A stretch of DNA of 64,000 nucleotides from Desulfobulbaceae bacterium (GCA_003508005.1 DNUE01000075.1:1-64000), one strand, 5' to 3'. Numbered from the stretch's first letter, positions 25,616-35,411 are shown. Made by a program: numbers and translations. The notes: a model not told the origin generated them from the sequence alone.

Positions 25616-28600
25616 ATGACTGACATCGACGCAACCTTGCGGGATCTGCTTCTGCGCCTGGTGCCGGAGAACGGCAAAAGCATCGGCAACAAGACCCTGC
25701 TTGAACAACTTTCTTTGGCCGCTGATTGTACCGTCACCGAGGCAGAGTATCGACGGGTACGGGATGGTCTGATTGGCGAGGGGGTATTGGCAGCCGGCAA
25801 GGGGCGAGGTGGTTCCGTGCTGCGGACCGGACAGGTGACCCCCGCCGCGCCGGACTTTACGGCCCTGGGCCTGTCCATGCCGGAGCGGCCGGAGCCCAGG
25901 CAGCCCTCGGCGGCCAAACGGGTGCGGAAGGAGGGCGGTCCGCGGAAAAAGGCTGGGGAAGGCGGCCAGGTAATCAGTTACCGCCATAAAGACAAGCGCA
26001 AAAACAACCCCCATGTCGGCATGGTCGATACCACCAGCGACGGAGTTGAAAGCCACACCACCTGGACCTATGACCCGCATCTGGACCCGACCCTGCAGTT
26101 TGATGTCGGCCGGGCGAAGATCGAAAAGCTGATCGATGACGCCCTGGCCTCCGATGACCAGGTAGAGATGCGCCAGGCCCTGGAGCAACTCAAGCGATTG
26201 CAGGCGCCCTATCTCAACTGGAGCGGCAAGGCAGAACGCACCAGCTTCGAGGTGGATACCGTTTCTCTGCACGTCCACGAGCGCATCGATCCGGCCACCA
26301 TCCTGGCGGCCATCCAAAAGCACCGCAAAAACCCCTCGCCCGCGGGCGGGAGAGGGGCAGGGGTGAGGGCCGGCAGCCCTGCCTTCCAACTCGGCCTGTT
26401 CTCGGCCCCCTTTGAAAACCTGCCGCTGCGCGAGGCCATCGACTTCTACAAGCACGAGCGGGATTGGGCCAACCGGTTGATTGCCGGCGACTCGCTCCTG
26501 GTGATGAACTCGCTCATCCAGAAGGAGAGTATGGCCGGCCAGGTGCAGATGATCTACCTCGACCCGCCCTACGGCATCAAGTACGGCTCCAACTTCCAGC
26601 CCTTTGTCAACAAGCGCGATGTCAAGGACCGCAGCGACCAGGACCTGACCCAGGAGCCGGAGATGATTAAGGCCTTCCGCGATACCTGGGAGCTGGGCAT
26701 CCACTCCTATCTCACCTATCTGCGGGACCGGTTGTTGTTGGCAAAAGAATTGCTCTCAGAGTCGGGCAGCGTGTTTGTGCAAATTAACTCAGAAAACGTA
26801 AATTATGTCCGCCAAGTTCTGGAAGAAATATTTGGGGCAACAAATTTTGTTGCCGACATTATCTTCCGAAAAAAGAGCCTGCCTCTTGGTGCCGCCTTTG
26901 TTGAAACGATGCATGATCACATTCTTTTTTTTGCCAAGAATAAGATAATGCTTAAATATAGGCACCTATATGAGGAGTCTAAGGAGCTCACATCACACTG
27001 GAAATATGGCGAGTCAATGGAAGGCTCTATTTTTTCAGTAAAGGCAGATGAAATAGGGCGGACATCGTTTGCCCCTGGGACTCGTTTTTTCAGACCTTTT
27101 TCTTTAATCGCTCCATCCTACAGCGCCAATGCTGATTTCAAGTTCGAATGGAGATCAACGACGTTTGATCCGCCTAGCAATGGCTCATGGGTCACCGATT
27201 CTTTAAAGCTGAATCGTTTAGATTTTACAAATAGGCTTATCAGAGAAGGTAAATCAATTAGCTATAAGCTTTACTTAAATGATTATCCATATCGAAAAAT
27301 TACAAATCTCTGGATGGGGGTCGGGGTTTCTTACCAAAAAATCTATGCTGTGCAGACTACACCCCAAGTCATCGAACGCTGCCTCCTGATGACCACTGAT
27401 CCCGGCGACTTGGTGTTGGACCCCACCTGCGGTTCCGGCACCACTGCCTTTGTCGCCGAGAAATGGGGACGGCGCTGGATCACCTGCGATACCTCTCGCG
27501 TGGCGGTGACGCTCGCCAAACAGCGGCTGATGACCGCCAGCTATGACTTCTACGACCTGAAATATCCCACAGAGGGGCTGCGGGGCGGCTTTATCTACAA
27601 GAGCGTACCCCATGTGACCCTGAAGTCCATCGCCAACAATCCCGAGATTGACGAGATCCACGAACGAATGCACCCGTCCATTGCGGCCGTGCTGGGGGAA
27701 TTGAATCAAAAACTGGATTCCCGCCTTCGCGGGAATGACGGTGAATTGAGAGAGTGGGAGGTGCCCTTCGACTTTCCCGAGGATTGGCCGGAGGCCGCCC
27801 GCCCATCCTTTGCCGCATTCCATACAGCCCGCCGGGCCATGCAGAAGAAGATGGACGAATCCATCGCCAGCCATGCCGACCGGGAAATCCTCTACGACCA
27901 GCCCCAGGTTTCCAAGACCAAGCTGCGGATCAGCGGACCGTTCACCGTGGAGGCAGTGCCCTTCCCCTCTGTCCTGGCCCTGGACGAAGCTGAGCAGCCC
28001 GCTGATGCCGACGTGGCGGTAGCCCGTTCCGGCGAGACCTCCCGCCAGGGGCAGTGGCGAGACGAACTGCTCAAAACCGGCATCCGCGGCAAGGGCGGCC
28101 AGATGCTGAAGCTGGCCGAGTTGGAAACCCTGCCTGATTTGCGCTACATCCATGCGGTAGGCACGGTGGCCGAAAGCGGCGAGCGGGTAGCGGTCTCCTT
28201 CGGACCAGAACACGCCGCTCTGGAACAACGGCAGGTGGAGATCGCCATGCGCGATGCTGGCGAACTCTTTCCGCTGCCGAAGATGCTGGTCTTCTGCGCC
28301 TTTACCTTCGACCCGGAGGCGGCCAAGGACATCGACAACATCAAGGGCATCACGGCGCTGAAGGTGCAGATGAACACCGATCTGCTGACCACCGACCTGA
28401 AAAAGGCCAGCCCGCACAACCAGTCCTTCTGGTTGATGGGCCAACCGGACGTGGAGGTGCGCAAGGCCAAGGGTGATCTCTACCAGGTGGAGGTGCACGG
28501 GTTCGACTACTTCGACACCAAAAGCGGCGAACTGAAGTCCGGCGGCAAGAAGCAGATCGCCATGTGGGCGCTGGACACCGACTACGACGACCGCTCGCTT

Positions 28601-28813
28601 TTTCCCAAGCAGGTGTTCTTCCCCATGGCCGGCGGCAAGGAAGGCTGGCACAAGTTGAAAAAGGACATCAAAGCGGAACTGGACGTGGGTATGCTGGAAC
28701 AGTTTCACGGCACGGTGTCGCTGCCCTTCGCGGCCGGGGGCAATCGGCGTATCGCCGTGAAGATCGTCGATGACCGGGGCATTGAATCCTTGAAAGTAAT
28801 CGATCTGGACTGA
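25616..28813 (+). CDS. Type III-like site-specific DNA adenine methyltransferase (Mod)
   Basis: 1065 residues; AAGGA just before the ATG. An N-terminal winged-helix-like region (1-75) is followed by a basic linker and a beta-class methyltransferase: motif IV DPPY (316-319) precedes the SAM-binding motif I DPTCGSGT (602-609), as in type III Mod proteins that methylate adenine N6. The part between, encoded by about 26,735-27,360, holds the target recognition region and is clearly AT-richer than both flanks. A long C-terminal extension (about 680-1065) has no function I can name. Two dispersed repeats sit in frame (about residues 239-252 and 700-709). It is the first gene of a four-gene operon. 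Confidence 0.9.
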   Translation: MTDIDATLRDLLLRLVPENGKSIGNKTLLEQLSLAADCTVTEAEYRRVRDGLIGEGVLAAGKGRGGSVLRTGQVTPAAPDFTALGLSMPERPEPRQPSAAKRVRKEGGPRKKAGEGGQVISYRHKDKRKNNPHVGMVDTTSDGVESHTTWTYDPHLDPTLQFDVGRAKIEKLIDDALASDDQVEMRQALEQLKRLQAPYLNWSGKAERTSFEVDTVSLHVHERIDPATILAAIQKHRKNPSPAGGRGAGVRAGSPAFQLGLFSAPFENLPLREAIDFYKHERDWANRLIAGDSLLVMNSLIQKESMAGQVQMIYLDPPYGIKYGSNFQPFVNKRDVKDRSDQDLTQEPEMIKAFRDTWELGIHSYLTYLRDRLLLAKELLSESGSVFVQINSENVNYVRQVLEEIFGATNFVADIIFRKKSLPLGAAFVETMHDHILFFAKNKIMLKYRHLYEESKELTSHWKYGESMEGSIFSVKADEIGRTSFAPGTRFFRPFSLIAPSYSANADFKFEWRSTTFDPPSNGSWVTDSLKLNRLDFTNRLIREGKSISYKLYLNDYPYRKITNLWMGVGVSYQKIYAVQTTPQVIERCLLMTTDPGDLVLDPTCGSGTTAFVAEKWGRRWITCDTSRVAVTLAKQRLMTASYDFYDLKYPTEGLRGGFIYKSVPHVTLKSIANNPEIDEIHERMHPSIAAVLGELNQKLDSRLRGNDGELREWEVPFDFPEDWPEAARPSFAAFHTARRAMQKKMDESIASHADREILYDQPQVSKTKLRISGPFTVEAVPFPSVLALDEAEQPADADVAVARSGETSRQGQWRDELLKTGIRGKGGQMLKLAELETLPDLRYIHAVGTVAESGERVAVSFGPEHAALEQRQVEIAMRDAGELFPLPKMLVFCAFTFDPEAAKDIDNIKGITALKVQMNTDLLTTDLKKASPHNQSFWLMGQPDVEVRKAKGDLYQVEVHGFDYFDTKSGELKSGGKKQIAMWALDTDYDDRSLFPKQVFFPMAGGKEGWHKLKKDIKAELDVGMLEQFHGTVSLPFAAGGNRRIAVKIVDDRGIESLKVIDLD
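26331..26370 (+). repeat. Dispersed GC-rich palindromic repeat inside the Mod gene
   Basis: A CCCCTCGCCCGCGGGCGGGA-type element followed by GAGGGGCAGGGGTGAGGG, centred on the palindrome GCCCGCGGGC. It belongs to the widespread CCCTCTCCC...GGGAGAGGG...GGGGTGAGGG repeat class, usually intergenic. Here it is read through as PSPAGGRGAGVRAG in frame. A relative in the other orientation lies at 37465-37500. Confidence 0.65.
27713..27740 (+). repeat. dRS3-like palindromic repeat inside the Mod gene
   Basis: Perfect 8-bp stem ATTCCCGC (27717-27724) and GCGGGAAT (27729-27736) with loop CTTC, flanked by CTGG and GACG. This is the very common ATTCCC(N)GGGAAT element (dRS3-like in Neisseria, frequent elsewhere). 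It is translated in frame as the well-known SRLRGNDG string, at about residues 701-709 of the methyltransferase. Confidence 0.7.
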
Positions 28814-28827
28814 GGGAGGTTCGATAA

Positions 28828-29985
28828 ATGTATATCACCTATCTGCACCTGAAAAACTGGCGGAACTTCCGGGAGGCGGAGATTTATCTGGCGCCGCGTT
28901 CCTATGTGATCGGCCCCAACGCGGTTGGTAAATCCAACCTGCTGGATGTGTTCCGGTTCCTGCGGGATATCTGCAAACCGGCCGGCGGCGGCTTGCAGAA
29001 AGCGGTTGAAAACCGGGGCGGAATCAGCAAGCTGCGCTGTCTTCACGCCAGAAAGGACCCGGAGGTAAAAATCGAGGTACATTTTTCTGACCGCATGGAG
29101 GATGAAACACCTTCATGGCGGTATGTGCTGGGTTTCAAGCCGGAGGGGAAAGGGGCGCAGCGACTGCTGGTCTCCACCGAGGAAGTTTGGCAGGGCAGGA
29201 GACGCATTTTGTCCAGACCGGATTCAAGGGACGAGGAAGATCGGCAGCTGCTCACCGAAACCCATTTGGAGCAGACCAGAACCAACGCAAAATTTCGTGT
29301 CCTGCCCGATTTTTTCAGCAGCACCACCTACCTGCATTTGGTTCCGCAACTCTTGAAATATGGCGACAGAATCGGCGGCAATCGCCTGGAGGACGACCCC
29401 TTCGGCCAGAGTTTTCTGGAAAGGATTGCCAGATGCACGGCCAAGACGCGCGAAGCTCGCTTGCGCAAGATGAACAAGGCACTCAAAGCTGCGGTTCCAC
29501 GATTCAAGGAATTGCGCTTCAAGCCGGATGAAAATACCGGGCGACCGCACCTGGAAGCACTTTATGAACACTATCGGCCCAATGCAGGCTGGCAGCGGGA
29601 AGATGATTTTTCCGACGGCACTTTACGTCTTTTAGGCATCATGTGGTCACTCTTGGAGGGTGACAGCCTGTTGTTGATCGAGGAACCCGAATTATCTCTG
29701 CATCAGGCCGTGGTTGAGCAGATTCCGCTCTTGATGAACAGCATCCAGCGGGAGATGAAGCAACGACGGCAGATCATCGTCAGCACCCACAGCGAGGCAC
29801 TATTGAGCAACAAGGGGATCGATTCGAAGGGCGTGATTGTTCTGGAGTCGAACAAGGAAGGCACCAAGGTCAGACCCGTGAACGAAGCTGAGGAAAAAGG
29901 GCTTGAGGCAGGACTGTCGGTTGCGGAAGTTGTTCTGCCTCAGACCCGGCCGAAGATGGTGGAACAACTTGGATTGTGGAAATGA
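28828..29985 (+). CDS. OLD/AAA_21-type ATPase of the restriction-modification operon
   Basis: 385-residue SMC/RecF/ABC-like ATPase. It opens with the typical YITYLHLKNWRNFREAEI beta-strand segment. Walker A is GPNAVGKS (29-36), the signature-like FSDGTLRLLGIMWSLL precedes Walker B LLLIEEPELSLHQ, and a switch histidine occurs in IIVSTHSEALLSNKG. This is the compact OLD-family/AAA_15/AAA_21 architecture without the C-terminal TOPRIM domain of full OLD or GajA. It starts 14 nt after the methyltransferase and overlaps the next gene by 4 nt (ATGA), so it is translationally coupled to the TOPRIM-like partner. Pairs of this kind (PARIS AriA/AriB, RloA/RloB) act in phage defence or sit in restriction loci. 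Confidence 0.88.
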   Translation: MYITYLHLKNWRNFREAEIYLAPRSYVIGPNAVGKSNLLDVFRFLRDICKPAGGGLQKAVENRGGISKLRCLHARKDPEVKIEVHFSDRMEDETPSWRYVLGFKPEGKGAQRLLVSTEEVWQGRRRILSRPDSRDEEDRQLLTETHLEQTRTNAKFRVLPDFFSSTTYLHLVPQLLKYGDRIGGNRLEDDPFGQSFLERIARCTAKTREARLRKMNKALKAAVPRFKELRFKPDENTGRPHLEALYEHYRPNAGWQREDDFSDGTLRLLGIMWSLLEGDSLLLIEEPELSLHQAVVEQIPLLMNSIQREMKQRRQIIVSTHSEALLSNKGIDSKGVIVLESNKEGTKVRPVNEAEEKGLEAGLSVAEVVLPQTRPKMVEQLGLWK

Positions 29986-30590
29986 TCCCGATCTACATCG
30001 CTACTGAGGATTTCTTGAGCGAGGTGGTGGCGGATCGCCTGGTTGCCGATGTCAACCAAGGGCTGTACGTTGCCGTGAGGCTGGGACGCCAGGGGAATAG
30101 CTACCTCAGAAAGAGACTGCCGGAGATGGTTGGCATCGCCAGGGGTATTCCCGTTGTGCTGTTTACCGACCTGGACCGGATTGACTGTGCGCCCGCTCTT
30201 ATCGCGACTTGGGCGCGAGGCTACTCAGTTCCGGACACGCTCCTGTTCCGCGTGGTGGTCAGGGAAATGGAGGCTTGGCTGCTGGCTGACCGCAGGGGCT
30301 TTGCCGATTTTTTCAAGGTGCCTCTGGGTAAGATCCCTCATGATTCAGAAGGGATTGATGACCCAAAACAACTGCTGCTTAATCTGGTCAGGCGTTACAG
30401 CAACCGGGAAATCAAGGCGGCAATCCTGCCGGAACGTGGTTCAAAAGCAAAGATTGGCTTGGGATACAACCAGATGCTGAGCCGCTATGTGAGGGAAAAG
30501 TGGTCGATTGAACGGGCCATGACCACCTCAGATAGTTTGGCAAGAGCCCATCGACGATTGGCTGAGTTGCGCATCAGGACGCAGGCGTAG
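29982..30590 (+). CDS. TOPRIM-like small protein (DUF4276/RloB/AriB-like partner)
   Basis: 202 residues from the ATG at 29982, which overlaps the ATPase stop (ATGA); a GTG two codons earlier is possible. Strand-end acidic residues fit a TOPRIM-like fold: E9 in IYIATED and the D63-x-D65 pair in VVLFTDLDRIDC. A later VVREMEAWLLADRRGF segment resembles the conserved helix of DUF4276-type proteins. I infer a nuclease or effector role from the fold and the ATPase partner. The exact family cannot be fixed without a profile search; RloB, AriB (DUF4435) and DUF4276 are the options. Confidence 0.6.
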   Translation: MIPIYIATEDFLSEVVADRLVADVNQGLYVAVRLGRQGNSYLRKRLPEMVGIARGIPVVLFTDLDRIDCAPALIATWARGYSVPDTLLFRVVVREMEAWLLADRRGFADFFKVPLGKIPHDSEGIDDPKQLLLNLVRRYSNREIKAAILPERGSKAKIGLGYNQMLSRYVREKWSIERAMTTSDSLARAHRRLAELRIRTQA

Positions 30591-30605
30591 GAAGGAAATA
30601 ACCCG

Positions 30606-33413
30606 ATGAGTTCCAGTGCAACATCCCTGATAATCAATTCCCCGTACGAAATGCCGCGCCAGCACTGGGGCCAGGACCAGAACGGCCGGACGGTCAACGT
30701 TAAGGAAGGCCGGCGACCTGCCGGTTACGAGATTTTCGATACCCGGCACAACACCCGCCGGGTGGAAGAACTGGAGCTGGTCAACCGTATCCGGGAAAGG
30801 GTTGATGAGTGGCGGCAGGCCGGATATCCGGGGGTGACCAGCGTTACCCGAAGGCTCCTTGAACATTGGCACAACAACGAGGCGCGACAGTATCCCTTTT
30901 ACTTCTGCCAGATAGAAGCCATCGAGAGCCTGATCTGGTGGGTGGAAGGGGTGGCGGAGTACAAACAGGGCATTTTTCTGCCCGGAGATGGCGGCCCCTG
31001 GGAACGCATCTGCAACAAGATGGCCACCGGCACCGGCAAGACCGCTTTGATGGGGCTGATCGTCGCCTGGCAGGTGTTAAACGGGCTGACTTATCCAAAA
31101 CGCAAGGAATTCTCAACGGCAATCTTCGTCGTGGCTCCGGGACTGACCGTTAAAGAGCGGTTGCAGGTGCTCTATCCGGGCCATGAGAAGAATGTTTATG
31201 ACGAATTTAAACTGTGTCCCAACGAGGCCATGCGCCAAAAGATCAACCAGGTTGCCCTCCTGGTGGAGAATTGGCACGCTCTGATGCCGCTGAAGGAAGT
31301 GGGCCGCTCAGTGGTGAAAAAAGGGGCCGAGAGCGACGAAGCCTTTACCCGCCGGGTGCTGTGCAGGCTGTCAGGTTGTAAAGACTTGCTGATCATCAAC
31401 GATGAAGCGCATCACGCCTACCGCCAGCGGGCCGAGTTGAAGGTGAGCAAAAAGGAGGCCGAAGAACTGGGGATTGACCTGGACGAGGCCACCCGCTGGA
31501 TCGAGGGTCTGAACCGCATCCACAAAACCCGGCGGATCAGGCGCTGCTTTGATCTCACTGCCACCCCTTTTGCCCCCACTGGGAAAACATCCACGGAAAA
31601 AGGCTTGTTCGAGTGGATCATTTCCGACTTCGGCCTGAACGACGCCATCGAGGCCGGTCTGGTAAAGACGCCCCGGGTGGTGGTTCGCGATGATGCGCTG
31701 GCCAACGCCCAGACATATCGCCCCAAACTCTATCACCTCTACAACGAGGCGGAGGTTCGTGAGGATATCAACCGTCCGGCCGAACCCCATGAACCCCTGC
31801 CCGATTTGGTCCAGAAGGCCTACGCCCTGTTGGCCTACGATTGGCGGGAAACCGCCCGGCAATGGGATGAGGCCGGTCACGAGATACCGCCGGTGATGCT
31901 CACCGTCTGTAATCGTACCGAGACAGCAGCTCGGATTGAGAATTTTTTCAACTCCGGCGATTGTCTGATCCCGGAAACCCAGGCGCCGGACCAAACCCTG
32001 CGGGTCGATTCCAAGGTACTGGAGAAGGCGGAACGGGGCGAGTCTGTCACCAGGGATAAGGACTATGCACTACGCCTGGAGGCGATCATCGGGGCGTCAG
32101 GCTTGCCGGATGACCGGCGCGAGGAACTGCTGAAGGAGAAGCAGGAAGTCCAACTGCGGTCCATTGTCGATACCGTGGGTAAACGTGGCAAGCCTGGGCA
32201 AAACCTGCAGAAAGTGATCTCCGTGGCGATGCTCTCTGAAGGATGGGATGCCGCCAATGTTACCCACATCATGGGCCTGCGAGCCTTTACCAGTCAGTTG
32301 CTCTGCGAACAGGTCATTGGCCGGGGTTTGCGGCGGGTAGCCTACGAGCGGGATGAGCAGGGGCTGTTTCTGCCGGAGTATGTGAATATTTTCGGGGTGC
32401 CGCTCTCCATTTTCCAGGATGTTGGAGAAGGAGGCGAGCCACCGCCACCACCCAAACCAAGCACTCAGATTGAGGTGGTACCGGGCCGGAACAGCTATGA
32501 GATTCGCTGGCCCAATGTACTGCGGGTAGAATCGGTTCTGCGGCCTACTCTGGTGATGGACTGGGAAAAAATGGAGCCTTTGAATCTCGATCCCATGCAA
32601 ACACCCATACACGCAGAGATCGCCCCGGCCCTGACTGGTTATGCCATTCTTGCCAAGGCTAGTGAAATTGACCTGGAGAAAGCGGCCGGAGAGTTTCGCC
32701 TGCAAAACCTGATCTTCCGGGCTGCCCGCAAGTTGTATCTCCAGAGTGCAGACGCCTTCACCGGACCCAAACAGTATCTGGCGGTGCAGTTGATTAAAAT
32801 CGTCGAAGAGTTCCTAACCAGCAATAAATTGCATATTCCCAGTCTTTGGCATCAAAACCCTATTCGCCGGCAGATCCTGATTGCCCTGAACATGGATACG
32901 GTGGTGGGGCATGTCAGCCGCTTTGTGCACCTTCAGAACACCGAAAAGCTGATGGTGTGCTTCGATCAGGAGAACCCCATCGGTTCGACCGGCTTCATGC
33001 GGACCTGGTACACGACCAAGCATTGTTTCCCGACCTTCAAGTCCCAGATCAGCCATGTAGTCTATGACAGCACCTGGGAAAAGGCCGTGGCGGATCTTTG
33101 CGAAAGAGAGAAAAAAGTTCAAGCCTGGGCCAAAAACGACCACCTGAATTTGAAGATTCGGTATCTATACCGGGGCGCCTCGCGGAACTTTATCCCTGAC
33201 TACCTGATCCGCTTCACCAACGGCAAAACCCTGGTTCTAGAGGTAAAGGGGCAGGATAGCGAGCAGAACAAGGCCAAACGTGCCGCCATGAAGACCTGGA
33301 TTGAGGCGGTTAACGAGCAAGGCGGTTTTGGCAAGTGGAGCTTCGAGGTAGTGCTGGAGCCGTCCAGGATTCGGGATATGGTTATGGTGCATGCGGAAGA
33401 TGCGTGCCTATGA
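30606..33413 (+). CDS. Type III-like restriction enzyme, helicase-nuclease subunit (Res)
   Basis: 935 residues. Superfamily 2 motor: Walker A MATGTGKTAL (from residue 139), DEAHH (D266), DLTATPF, then the second RecA-like half with SEGWDAANVTHIMGLRAF and QVIGRGLRR. At the C-terminus a PD-(D/E)XK nuclease is visible as D865 (IPDYLIRF) and E879-V-K881 (LVLEVKGQ). The N-terminus SPYEMPRQHW...RRPAGYEIFDTR resembles the type III Res relatives that NCBI names BPTD_3080 family. It starts 15 nt after the TOPRIM-like gene and completes the operon. All catalytic motifs appear intact. Confidence 0.9.
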   Translation: MSSSATSLIINSPYEMPRQHWGQDQNGRTVNVKEGRRPAGYEIFDTRHNTRRVEELELVNRIRERVDEWRQAGYPGVTSVTRRLLEHWHNNEARQYPFYFCQIEAIESLIWWVEGVAEYKQGIFLPGDGGPWERICNKMATGTGKTALMGLIVAWQVLNGLTYPKRKEFSTAIFVVAPGLTVKERLQVLYPGHEKNVYDEFKLCPNEAMRQKINQVALLVENWHALMPLKEVGRSVVKKGAESDEAFTRRVLCRLSGCKDLLIINDEAHHAYRQRAELKVSKKEAEELGIDLDEATRWIEGLNRIHKTRRIRRCFDLTATPFAPTGKTSTEKGLFEWIISDFGLNDAIEAGLVKTPRVVVRDDALANAQTYRPKLYHLYNEAEVREDINRPAEPHEPLPDLVQKAYALLAYDWRETARQWDEAGHEIPPVMLTVCNRTETAARIENFFNSGDCLIPETQAPDQTLRVDSKVLEKAERGESVTRDKDYALRLEAIIGASGLPDDRREELLKEKQEVQLRSIVDTVGKRGKPGQNLQKVISVAMLSEGWDAANVTHIMGLRAFTSQLLCEQVIGRGLRRVAYERDEQGLFLPEYVNIFGVPLSIFQDVGEGGEPPPPPKPSTQIEVVPGRNSYEIRWPNVLRVESVLRPTLVMDWEKMEPLNLDPMQTPIHAEIAPALTGYAILAKASEIDLEKAAGEFRLQNLIFRAARKLYLQSADAFTGPKQYLAVQLIKIVEEFLTSNKLHIPSLWHQNPIRRQILIALNMDTVVGHVSRFVHLQNTEKLMVCFDQENPIGSTGFMRTWYTTKHCFPTFKSQISHVVYDSTWEKAVADLCEREKKVQAWAKNDHLNLKIRYLYRGASRNFIPDYLIRFTNGKTLVLEVKGQDSEQNKAKRAAMKTWIEAVNEQGGFGKWSFEVVLEPSRIRDMVMVHAEDACL

Positions 33414-33761
33414 GAGAGAAAAAGCCACTGGTCAGAGTTATCTTTGACATTTGGGACTGTTTCCAAAGAATTTTACATAATTGAACAAGATGTCTCTGCA
33501 TTCACCTGTTCTGTTTCCAGAACGTTCCCAATATTTGTTATAGGAGGAGTTATTTTATGGCCGTTTTTTTTGAACATATGCTTCGTGTGGGAAAATTAGA
33601 TGTTCACCTGTAGGAAAAGGAAAAAGCATAAAAAATGCACGCCCGGCCAGAGTGCCCCTTGAGGAAAAAGCCGCTTGCCGTTACACTGTGCTGAAAATGG
33701 CCTTCGAACAAAGTGCCGGTGCTGATGCAACCGGAACGAACAATCATCAAGGAGGACAAAC
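33414..33761. other. Intergenic tail of the accessory region
   Basis: 348 bp, AT-richer than the flanks. It holds a GTTCTG/CAGAAC hairpin (33508-33523), the octamer GAACGTTC (33520-33527), the decamer GATGTCTCTG (33489-33498), and a tiny ORF with a strong ribosome site (33557). The decamer and octamer also occur, in the same order, just before the operon at 25563-25580. Confidence 0.4.
33557..33613 (+). CDS. Possible 18-residue peptide
   Basis: Frame MAVFFEHMLRVGKLDVHL preceded by AGGAGGAG with a suitable spacer. Nothing else supports it; it may be a leader or a decayed gene end next to the restriction operon. Confidence 0.25.
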   Translation: MAVFFEHMLRVGKLDVHL

Positions 33762-34037
33762 ATGGTCACCGCAATCATCCTGCTCAATGCTGAGCGCTCC
33801 AAGATCAACCAGGTAGCGGAGCAGCTGGCGGAGATGGAGGGAATCTCCGAAGTGTATTCGGTCAGCGGCAAGTATGATCTGGTGGCTATCGCCCGCGTTC
33901 CCGCCAACGACGACCTGGCCGACCTGGTCACCAAAAAAATGCTGAGCATTTCCGCCATCGTCAAATCGGAGACCATGCTGGCCTTCAAGGCCTTTTCCCG
34001 GCATGATCTGGATGCGATGTTTGCGGTGGGCATGTAG
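33762..34037 (+). CDS. Stand-alone Lrp/AsnC ligand-binding (RAM) domain protein
   Basis: 91 residues covering only the effector-binding RAM domain of Lrp/AsnC regulators (TAIILLNAERSKINQVAEQL, EVYSVSGKYDLVAIARV, IVKSETMLAFKAFS). There is no N-terminal helix-turn-helix, so it cannot bind DNA the usual way; such domains form oligomers and sense amino acids. A good AAGGAGG precedes the ATG. It is convergent with ald, whose substrate or product alanine is a typical Lrp ligand. A shared terminator separates them. Confidence 0.88.
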   Translation: MVTAIILLNAERSKINQVAEQLAEMEGISEVYSVSGKYDLVAIARVPANDDLADLVTKKMLSISAIVKSETMLAFKAFSRHDLDAMFAVGM

Positions 34038-34085
34038 GGGCCCATCCTTTGCCGCACAATTCCTGATAGGTGGCGCCCATAGACT

Positions 34086-34123
34086 GCAAGGGGCATGAGG
34101 CCGGCTGGCCTTATGCCCCTTGC
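34086..34123. terminator. Bidirectional terminator hairpin between the RAM-domain gene and ald
   Basis: 17-bp stem, GCAAGGGGCATGAGGCC paired with GGCCTTATGCCCCTTGC (one G-U position), loop GGCT. It sits between two convergent genes. There is no strong U-run on either side, so efficiency is uncertain. Confidence 0.7.
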
Positions 34124-34142
34124 TATTCCGACCGGCGGAAGA

Positions 34143-35246
<1,104 letters not shown>

Positions 35247-35411
35247 CCATCACCCTCCTTGGCCCAACTCTCTGTTGACGGAACCAGAAGCGTTCTGTAA
35301 GGTTCCTCATTCCGCCTGCTCAATATCGATTTCCTCGCAAAAAGTGAAACACTGACCATCCGCCGCCGTGACTTCACGCTGTTGCCGAGTTTGCCGGCGG
35401 CGGGATTGCTT

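Noticed and set aside
27275..28708. 477-codon open frame antisense to the methyltransferase gene
   Set aside because: It is a GC-rich shadow of the real gene; the protein has no recognisable motifs and no ribosome site.
25349..33761. Mobile element signatures (integrase, transposase, tRNA attachment site) around the defence operon
   Set aside because: None found; only short flanking repeats, reported separately.
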